From Desulfomonile tiedjei (lineage in GTDB: Bacteria; Desulfobacterota; Desulfomonilia; Desulfomonilales; Desulfomonilaceae): a stretch of DNA of 6,780 bases. Of this stretch, positions 1-5,359 are shown piece after piece (position 1 is the first letter of the stretch; each line of letters opens with the position of its first letter). The stretch spans positions 1 through 6,780 of the forward strand of contig DYRE01000026.1 in assembly GCA_020718965.1 (NCBI GenBank). Reading direction: 5' to 3'. The notes under the pieces were generated by a model that saw only the letters and a program-made list of their open reading frames with translations, was not told the origin of the DNA and ran no database searches. A program made the position numbers and the translations under genes.

Positions 1-1
1 T

Positions 2-127
2 TTGGAAACCGTAGATCGATGGATTCCAGAGATCGATGCGCGTCAAAAAAACCAACAACTTGGTTTCTTTAGACAGACTTTTAGTTTTCTTCGAATTTCT
101 CGTTTTTTTTGGTTTACTTTATCCTGA
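2..127 (+). CDS. possible C-terminal tail of an upstream gene (partial)
   Basis: This frame is open from the window edge to a TGA at 125-127, giving 41 residues that begin LETVDRWIPEIDARQ and end in a phenylalanine-rich stretch. No domain can be recognised. A second frame (1-72) is also open at the edge, so openness alone is weak evidence, and a T-rich stretch (about 100-120) lies in the last third. It could be the end of a real gene on the same strand as the next one, or non-coding spacer. The remaining bases to 218 hold no other credible gene. Confidence 0.25.
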   Translation: METVDRWIPEIDARQKNQQLGFFRQTFSFLRISRFFWFTLS

Positions 128-203
128 TCAGGTGATAGAGGACCGTCACGAAGTATTGTTGAACGCCCCGGCACTTCTCTGGTAAAAGGGCGGACTGGAA
201 GTT

Positions 204-209
204 AGGAGA
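204..209 (+). promoter_or_regulatory. ribosome binding site deciding the TTG start at 219
   Basis: AGGAGA lies directly against a TTG at 210, which is too close for initiation there, but 9 bases ahead of an in-frame TTG at 219. The spacing favours 219 as the start of the membrane protein. Confidence 0.5.
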
Positions 210-218
210 TTGGGTCCG

Positions 219-1544
219 TTGTCACTGGAGCGCCCCTATAACTTTGGCCATGTCTGGTCTTGGAATTCATTTCTGACCATTTGTAGGTCTGCTCTTAGCC
301 GCCCCTTTAGTATCATTCTAGCCACTTTCCTGGCAGTTTCGTTGTTTGTCCTCGTGTTTCGTTCCATTTCTCTCACTACAATGCCTCCAATGCCTGGCGA
401 GGAGAAAGCGGGGTTGTTTTACGCAGCAACTCATCTTCCTTTTTTTGCCTATGTAATCCTGTTTATCGTGGTTTGTCTTTCCATTGTGAACTTAATTTTT
501 CAATCCAGGATAGCTGGAAAATGGAACTGGCGAATACCGTTTCTGGGGATGTCTGAGCCAAAGGGGACTAAAGTTAGATTTACAGGCCCTTCCCGCAGAT
601 CATCTGACTACAATGGTGGACAAACTGCCACCTCACTCGTGAAACCGAGTCAGCCACTCGACGATGGGATTGTAGCTATCAGGAGTCTTGGTAAAGGGAA
701 TAATGAGAATGGCGTCTTTCCCCCAACACCGCTAGACGGAACCAACCATCCTCTACCAAAGTTCGGATCGTCAGATCAAAATCATTTTACCAAGGATGTG
801 GATGGGGATACTGAACGCAATAACTCAACCACTTCAAAGGAGTTTAGATTTTGTTCATCTGTAGACAGGCCTTCGTTAGAGGAAGTCGAACGCAGGGAAA
901 AGGAAAGACTTGTAGTAAAAGGGTTTGTAAAGACGGCTGATGGAATTCCGGTAGGTTCGGCTGTTGTGTATTTGTCGGATCCAGAAGGGAATAAAATCGG
1001 TCAGTCCTGTCGCAGCAATCCAGAGGATGGAGCCTTTAAAGTTATTGCCTATGAATCCGGGGCATATTCATTGCACGCGTACAAACGTGGATACGCTACC
1101 TTTGATTTACCTCACCCTGTCCCATTAGAATCGGGCAGAGTCGAGGGTTTAGAGGTTACTCTACTAACGGAAGGATGCTTGGTTCACGGTCGAGCAATTT
1201 TGGAACCGGACGTCGCTTCGTCCAAAGACCTTGTAATCAAATGTGTTTGCAGAAGTGGTAATTTCACAGGAACTTCTCCCATTGATGATACCGGCAACTT
1301 TCGCTTGACAAATGTTCCGATGAATTCAGAATGCTATTTGGAGGCCGTCCATAACGACGGAACGGTTCTGGTCAGAACCGAAGCATTTCAGACGGTCCAA
1401 AAGAAGAAATTGCACAAAGACATTGAGATACCATCTTCCCTTTCAGTGGTTTTAGATGAATCATCCGAGGTCCTCAATCCTTTTATTGAATCCAAGCAGG
1501 ACGACTTTCGGGATGACCCCGCCATGGAGGCTTCAAGTTCTTGA
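219..1544 (+). CDS. membrane-anchored protein with carboxypeptidase-regulatory-like domains
   Basis: A 441-residue protein of unknown function. Counting from the alternative TTG at 210 (subtract 3 for the 219 start), two hydrophobic helices lie at about 33-50 and 76-97. A polar, Ser/Asn/Pro-rich, probably disordered linker follows at about 115-225, then two beta-rich modules. The first (about 235-318) has the carboxypeptidase-regulatory pattern: VKGFVKTADGIPVGSAVVYL, a D/N-rich turn, FKVIAYESGAYSLHAYKRGY. The second (about 323-408) is a more diverged repeat: CLVHGRAILEP, then DDTGNFRLTNVP. Such modules are beta sandwiches used for binding or structure and have no catalytic role by themselves. 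Basic residues cluster before helix 1 and right after helix 2, which by the positive-inside rule puts both ends in the cytoplasm; this is unusual for the fold. There is no signal peptidase or lipobox motif. The gene ends 6 bp from the convergent yqeC stop. The domain call is fairly sure, the function is not. Confidence 0.72.
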   Translation: MSLERPYNFGHVWSWNSFLTICRSALSRPFSIILATFLAVSLFVLVFRSISLTTMPPMPGEEKAGLFYAATHLPFFAYVILFIVVCLSIVNLIFQSRIAGKWNWRIPFLGMSEPKGTKVRFTGPSRRSSDYNGGQTATSLVKPSQPLDDGIVAIRSLGKGNNENGVFPPTPLDGTNHPLPKFGSSDQNHFTKDVDGDTERNNSTTSKEFRFCSSVDRPSLEEVERREKERLVVKGFVKTADGIPVGSAVVYLSDPEGNKIGQSCRSNPEDGAFKVIAYESGAYSLHAYKRGYATFDLPHPVPLESGRVEGLEVTLLTEGCLVHGRAILEPDVASSKDLVIKCVCRSGNFTGTSPIDDTGNFRLTNVPMNSECYLEAVHNDGTVLVRTEAFQTVQKKKLHKDIEIPSSLSVVLDESSEVLNPFIESKQDDFRDDPAMEASSS

Positions 1545-1550
1545 GCAAAG

Positions 1551-2375
1551 CTAACGCCTCTCAAATCTCCTGAATAATCTTCCAGTCCCTAATAAAGTCC
1601 CTGCGATGACTGATGTTATTCTTTCTCCCGTATTCTGAAGAATTTGTATCGCCGATTCAATAACCAATTTATAATTTCTGATTCTGTCAGTTTTGTTCAG
1701 GAAAACTCTAACCGTTGATCGATCAGGGACATTTCTTAGGAGTCCTTCAGGATGCCTTGACAGTAGTCCGATCACATCGGGAGTTATCATTGCTCCTGGA
1801 GAAGAATTGGTTACTTTCATAAAGTTTTCCAGGCGAAATATATTTTCGGAATTAACCGGCTGGAAAAGAGCATCGAGTCCAATTACAGCAATAACAATGG
1901 AGGCCATACCTGGAATTACCGGTTCGTATGGCGCTGGTGCTTTTATTGGCTTTCCTGAAGCGCCGTCAGCTTCTATTATTACATGATCCGCTATTTGTGT
2001 AAGGGACGATATCTGGTCGTTTGAAACGCCCAATATTTTCCCGGAATTTGCGTCAATTGACTTGCCAACTGTTAGCTGGCTGCACATCGCCATTTCTGAA
2101 CTTATTTCTTTAAGTCCAGGCAATTCGTCATTTAAAAAAATTACCTTGGGTGATTGCCGGCAACACGGCGGGAAAATCTTGGTAGTGGTTGTACAAATTA
2201 CAGATCTCCCTTTTTCAGCCAGGATCTTGGCCAAAAAGTACATCAACGACGTCTTCCCCCCAGCTCCAATAATTGCTATGCAGCGATCTCTAGGTTTTAT
2301 TTCAATGGCCTCAGCCAGGTCTTTAAAGATCTTGTAAGCTATAGCGGCTTGTTCCAATGATGGGTCTTTCTTCAA
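1551..2375 (-). CDS. yqeC: YqeC-family accessory protein for selenium-dependent molybdenum hydroxylases
   Basis: A 274-residue protein matching the YqeC family, which is known from gene clusters of selenium-dependent molybdenum hydroxylases; its biochemistry is poorly defined. Visible motifs are a P-loop-like GAGGKTS (37-43), the strand VICTTTTKIFPP (59-70), the family signature IEADGASGKPIKAPAPYEPV (134-153), IGLDAL (165-170) and a GTPase-like NKTD (227-230). Together they suggest a nucleotide-binding cytosolic protein. The start is a TTG at 2375 with only a weak upstream ribosome site. The frame stays open upstream to a TAA at 2427-2429, but with no ATG, GTG or TTG, so TTG 2375 is the best choice. 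It lies 54 bp downstream of the cysteine-rich gene on the same strand, a probable two-gene unit. The usual partners (yqeB, the hydroxylase subunits, selD, a MobA-like gene) are not in the window, so a link to selenium here is inferred from the family alone. Confidence 0.85.
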   Translation of the reverse strand: MKKDPSLEQAAIAYKIFKDLAEAIEIKPRDRCIAIIGAGGKTSLMYFLAKILAEKGRSVICTTTTKIFPPCCRQSPKVIFLNDELPGLKEISSEMAMCSQLTVGKSIDANSGKILGVSNDQISSLTQIADHVIIEADGASGKPIKAPAPYEPVIPGMASIVIAVIGLDALFQPVNSENIFRLENFMKVTNSSPGAMITPDVIGLLSRHPEGLLRNVPDRSTVRVFLNKTDRIRNYKLVIESAIQILQNTGERITSVIAGTLLGTGRLFRRFERR

Positions 2376-2429
2376 ATGGGTCCGGACAATTACACTAAAA
2401 ACTACACGGAATCCGGGAGGGCCATTTTA

Positions 2430-2630
2430 TCAAGGCCTTGGCGTGAGTCCGGGGTTCAACTTATTGTATAGTTCTATTTGCTCTGAAATTGAGCGTTTTG
2501 TTTTTTTTTCGTTGCATTTTGACGCAATACAGACCTTGCAACGGGATTCCGAACATCCTTGGCACATGTTGCAGTCTTTACATCTATTCTTCTTGGAAAT
2601 GCTTTTTTCAATTAAACTTGATTGCATCAT
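2430..2630 (-). CDS. small cysteine-rich protein, function unknown
   Basis: A 66-residue (or 65) protein not recognised as a named family. After a basic N-terminus it carries seven cysteines in 23 residues: C17, C20, C23, C26, C31, C34 and C39, spaced C-x2-C-x2-C-x2-C-x4-C-x2-C-x4-C. The first four in CxxCxxCxxC resemble a ferredoxin-type iron-sulfur or zinc-binding run, but the usual following CP of a ferredoxin is missing. The remainder is lysine-rich and ends in NPGLTPRP. There is no signal peptide, so it is probably cytosolic. A strong ribosome site supports it being real. The start is one of two adjacent ATGs (2630 or 2627); 2627 has the better 7-base spacing. It precedes yqeC on the same strand with a 54 bp gap and may be co-transcribed. 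A metal or iron-sulfur role is an inference. It is not clearly a six-cysteine SCIFF-type peptide, and no radical-SAM maturase is present. Confidence 0.7.
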   Translation of the reverse strand: MMQSSLIEKSISKKNRCKDCNMCQGCSESRCKVCIASKCNEKKTKRSISEQIELYNKLNPGLTPRP

Positions 2631-2714
2631 CCTACCTCCAATGATAATTTACAACCGCTTTCAGAATAGTCAATTTCATCGAATCTCATCGCAAAAACCG
2701 GAGACAACAAATTC
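2631..2714. promoter_or_regulatory. divergent intergenic region between the cysteine-rich gene and purC
   Basis: These 84 bp separate two divergently transcribed units and should hold promoters for both. On the minus strand TTGACT (2673-2668) and AATTAT (2649-2644) are 18 bp apart, a fair sigma-70-like pair, but transcription would then begin almost at the ribosome site. On the plus strand GATAAT (2643-2648) could be a -10 for purC, without a good -35. The purC ribosome site GGAGA is at 2700-2704. No PurR-like operator, riboswitch or hairpin stands out. The exact promoter positions are unproven. Confidence 0.4.
2635..2639 (-). promoter_or_regulatory. ribosome binding site of the cysteine-rich gene
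   Basis: The minus strand reads GGAGG here, 4 bases ahead of the ATG at 2630 and 7 bases ahead of the second ATG at 2627. This perfect Shine-Dalgarno core is the best evidence that the short reading frame is translated. Confidence 0.7.
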
Positions 2715-3611
2715 ATGAGCCTAATCACAGTTGCAAAAACCAATATTGAAAAGCTTCCACTTGTCCGGCGAGGGAAGGTAAGAGATATCTATGAGATCGA
2801 CGACAAATTGCTTGTCGTTTCGACAGACCGATTGTCGGCGTTTGATGTTGTCTTACCGGACCCGATTCCGAAAAAGGGTCTGGTGCTAAATCAGTTGAGC
2901 ATTTTCTGGATGGGGCAGACCAGACACATTGTCCCCAATCATCTTATTAGTGGAAACGTTGATGAATATCCGCCGGAACTTTTGTCATATTCGGATCAAC
3001 TAAAAGGCCGGAGCATGCTGGTCAAGAAAGCTGATGTTTTTCCTGTCGAATGTATCGCTCGAGGTTATATTATCGGGAGCGGATGGTCAGAATATCAGTC
3101 AACTGGTTCAATATGCGGAATACGGCTACCAAGTCGCCTTAAACAGGGTCAGAAACTCCCTGAGCCGATATTCACTCCTTCAACAAAGGCGGAAACAGGT
3201 CACCACGATCAAAACATTTCTTTTCAAAAGGCGGTTGATCTCTTGGGCTCTGAAGCTGCTGCGTGGTTGCGTGACAAGACTTTGGAAATTTACAGATTTG
3301 GAGCCAACCTGGCAGAAAAGAAAGGGATCATAATAGCTGATACAAAATTTGAGTTTGGTATCATAGATGGCGCATTTACTCTGGTCGATGAAATCTTGAC
3401 CCCTGATTCTTCACGTTTTTGGCCTATGAATCAATATGAAGCTGGGGTCTCCCCTCCTTCTCTGGACAAACAATACGTTAGAGATTATCTGGAGAGCCTG
3501 AATTGGGATAAAAAGCCACCGGCTCCTAAACTTCCCAGAGATGTTGTTATCAATACCTCTGAGAAGTATCTGGCAATTTACAAAATTCTAACAGGCTCTG
3601 ATTTGGGATAA
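2715..3611 (+). CDS. purC: phosphoribosylaminoimidazole-succinocarboxamide synthase (SAICAR synthetase)
   Basis: This cytosolic enzyme joins CAIR and L-aspartate using ATP to form SAICAR in de novo purine synthesis. The 298-residue protein shows the family landmarks in order: RRGKVRDIYEIDDKLLVVST (18-37) with the nucleotide-binding GKVRDIY, RLSAFDVVLPDPIPKKG, VECIARGYIIGSGW from about 111, the signature TKAETGHHDQNIS (about 157-169), and DEILTPDSSRFWP (about 225-237). Its length and the C-terminal segment with LESLNWD and YLAIYKILTG place it in the longer, roughly 300-residue class, also seen in yeast Ade1, rather than the roughly 240-residue E. coli type. The ATG start has GGAGA 10 bases upstream, and the protein begins right where the family does. 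It leads a rightward run and is followed by pyrG after 98 bp. No key motif is missing. Confidence 0.96.
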   Translation: MSLITVAKTNIEKLPLVRRGKVRDIYEIDDKLLVVSTDRLSAFDVVLPDPIPKKGLVLNQLSIFWMGQTRHIVPNHLISGNVDEYPPELLSYSDQLKGRSMLVKKADVFPVECIARGYIIGSGWSEYQSTGSICGIRLPSRLKQGQKLPEPIFTPSTKAETGHHDQNISFQKAVDLLGSEAAAWLRDKTLEIYRFGANLAEKKGIIIADTKFEFGIIDGAFTLVDEILTPDSSRFWPMNQYEAGVSPPSLDKQYVRDYLESLNWDKKPPAPKLPRDVVINTSEKYLAIYKILTGSDLG

Positions 3612-3700
3612 CATAAAGAATCGTTTACATTTTATTGAGTTATGAAGGCTTCAACCCCATTAATGTTGTCACAAAAAAGGATCAGCGTCCCGCGTTTTCT

Positions 3701-3705
3701 GGAGG
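3701..3705 (+). promoter_or_regulatory. ribosome binding site deciding the pyrG start
   Basis: GGAGG sits 4 bases before the ATG at 3710. It supports this ATG over the upstream in-frame TTG at 3635, which has no ribosome site and would add 25 residues absent from CTP synthases. Confidence 0.75.
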
Positions 3706-3709
3706 ACAC

Positions 3710-5335
3710 ATGTATAAAAGCACCAAATTTATATTTGTAACTGGCGGAGTACTATCTTCACTCGGCAAAGGGTTGTCGGCGGCCAGCATTGGCGCTCTGA
3801 TGGAATGCCGGGGCTTAACGGTAACTCTTCTTAAAATGGATCCTTATATCAATGTTGATCCGGGCACCATGAACCCCTTCCAGCACGGAGAGGTTTTCGT
3901 CACGGATGACGGAGCTGAAACTGATCTCGATCTTGGCCATTATGAACGTTTCACCCATGCCATATTACGCCAGAAAAATAATTTCACCACCGGTCAAATT
4001 TACGATGCGGTAATACAAAAGGAAAGACGCGGAGAATACCTGGGCGAGACCGTACAGGTGATCCCTCACATCACTGACGAAATAAAAGATAAAATACGGG
4101 GCTTAGGAAATGGAGTAGATGTTGCGATTGTTGAAGTAGGCGGCACGGTTGGAGACATTGAAAGTCTGCCTTTCCTGGAAGCCATTAGACAGCTAAGAGT
4201 GGATTTAGGGCCTCAAAATGTTTTGTATGTTCACCTCACTCTTCTTCCTTTTGTTAAAGCCTCCGGGGAAGTCAAAACAAAACCAACTCAACACAGCGTC
4301 AAAGCATTGCGAGAAGTAGGAATTCAACCGGACATCTTGATTTGCAGAACTGAGAAAAAGATCACCAGGGATATAAAAGAAAAAATAGCTCTATTTTGCA
4401 ATGTCAGACCAGAAGAGGTTATCGCCGCGGAAGATGTGACTTGCATTTATGAGGTGCTGCTTAATTTCCACGACGAGGGCCTTGATCAAAAAGTCGTGGA
4501 ACTTCTAAATATTTGGACTCGAGCCCCCATACTTGATGAATGGAGATCTTTCATTCAAGCCGTAAAATCCATGGAACTTTCTGTAACTATTGGAATAGTC
4601 GGAAAGTATGTAAATCTTCACGAATCCTACAAAAGTCTCAATGAGGCGTTATTTGCGGCGGGAGTTAAAAACAGGTCCACGGTCAATTTGAAATTTATCG
4701 ATTCTGAACTTCTGACTAGTGAAACCGTCACCTCAGAATTTTCTAATGTAGATGGGATATTGGTGCCTGGTGGTTTTGGCTCCAGAGGAATTGAAGGAAA
4801 AATAAAAGCGGTCAGGTTTGCGCGGGAAAACAAAATCCCTTTTTTCGGAATTTGCCTTGGGATGCAAATGGCGGTCGTGGAATTTGCGAGAAACGTTTGT
4901 GAACTTGAAGGCGCTAATTCGACCGAATTCAATCCTGAAACATCGTACCCAGTCATCCACTTAATGGACGAACAACGTTCAATCACCGACAAGGGCGGCA
5001 CAATGCGTTTGGGAGCATATGAATGCGTCATCCCTGAAAACTCGGAATGTCATACAATTTATGGAACGACCAGGATTAGTGAGCGCCATAGACATCGATA
5101 CGAGTTTAATCCTGAATTTAGAAACATACTCGAAGAAAAAGGACTTAGGGCCGGAGGGATTTCTCCCGATGGGAAACTCATTGAAATAGTGGAATATAGT
5201 GATCATCCGTGGTTTATAGGATGCCAATTTCATCCGGAATTTAAATCTAAACCTATGGATTCCCATCCGTTGTTCGCTTCTTATATCAAGGCCTGTCTCG
5301 ATTACAAAATTTCTAGAGAGTCAAAAGGTAAATAG
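3710..5335 (+). CDS. pyrG: CTP synthase (glutamine-hydrolysing)
   Basis: It aminates UTP to CTP using ATP and ammonia from glutamine. The 541-residue length is standard. The N-terminal synthase domain has FVTGGVLSSLGKG near residues 8-20 (ATP-binding loop), KMDPYINVDPGTMNP, the HGEVFVTDDGAETDLDLGHY segment, EVGGTVGDIESLPF and KTKPTQHSV (UTP/CTP site). The C-terminal class I glutamine amidotransferase domain has the nucleophile C382 in FGICLGMQ and its partners H508 and E510 in CQFHPEF, matching the E. coli triad C379/H515/E517. Starting at 3710 gives the normal N-terminus MYKSTKF. It lies 98 bp after purC; that gap has only weak promoter-like hexamers (TTGAGT 3635-3640, ATTAAT 3659-3664), so read-through from purC is possible. 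The gene 24 bp downstream makes Kdo, and Kdo activation consumes CTP, which fits the common pyrG-kdsA pairing. No residue defects are seen. Confidence 0.97.
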   Translation: MYKSTKFIFVTGGVLSSLGKGLSAASIGALMECRGLTVTLLKMDPYINVDPGTMNPFQHGEVFVTDDGAETDLDLGHYERFTHAILRQKNNFTTGQIYDAVIQKERRGEYLGETVQVIPHITDEIKDKIRGLGNGVDVAIVEVGGTVGDIESLPFLEAIRQLRVDLGPQNVLYVHLTLLPFVKASGEVKTKPTQHSVKALREVGIQPDILICRTEKKITRDIKEKIALFCNVRPEEVIAAEDVTCIYEVLLNFHDEGLDQKVVELLNIWTRAPILDEWRSFIQAVKSMELSVTIGIVGKYVNLHESYKSLNEALFAAGVKNRSTVNLKFIDSELLTSETVTSEFSNVDGILVPGGFGSRGIEGKIKAVRFARENKIPFFGICLGMQMAVVEFARNVCELEGANSTEFNPETSYPVIHLMDEQRSITDKGGTMRLGAYECVIPENSECHTIYGTTRISERHRHRYEFNPEFRNILEEKGLRAGGISPDGKLIEIVEYSDHPWFIGCQFHPEFKSKPMDSHPLFASYIKACLDYKISRESKGK

Positions 5336-5345
5336 CAGTTTTCAT

Positions 5346-5349
5346 GGAG
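5346..5349 (+). promoter_or_regulatory. ribosome binding site deciding the kdsA-kdsC start
   Basis: GGAG ends 10 bases before the ATG at 5360 but only 1 base before the in-frame TTG at 5351. The spacing supports the ATG as the start. Confidence 0.6.
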
Positions 5350-5359
5350 TTTGAAAACC

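Noticed and set aside
14..38. Direct repeat GATCGATG at 14-21 and 31-38
   Set aside because: Eight bases, no third copy and no associated feature; likely chance.
45..70. A-rich/T-rich inverted repeat (AAACCAA-CAAC-TTGGTTT) resembling a terminator
   Set aside because: The stem has only two G-C pairs and a mismatch, so it would be weak, and it falls inside the possible upstream reading frame.
159..188. TTGAAC and TAAAAG 18 bp apart as a promoter for the membrane protein gene
   Set aside because: Each hexamer matches the sigma-70 consensus at only four of six positions; not strong enough to list as a feature.
2644..2673. Minus-strand TTGACT / AATTAT promoter for the cysteine-rich gene
   Set aside because: Hexamers and spacing are fair, but the predicted RNA would start within the ribosome site; kept only as a remark on the intergenic region.
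2443..2718. Plus-strand open frame opposite the cysteine-rich gene
   Set aside because: No ribosome site, lacks the patterned residues seen on the minus strand, and overlaps the purC start.
3642..3743. Small frame ATG 3642 overlapping the pyrG start, as a leader peptide
   Set aside because: No ribosome site, no pyrimidine-type attenuator hairpin, and it runs into pyrG in another frame.
4627..5031. Minus-strand open frame within pyrG
   Set aside because: Shadow of the glutaminase domain of pyrG; no ribosome site or recognisable protein.
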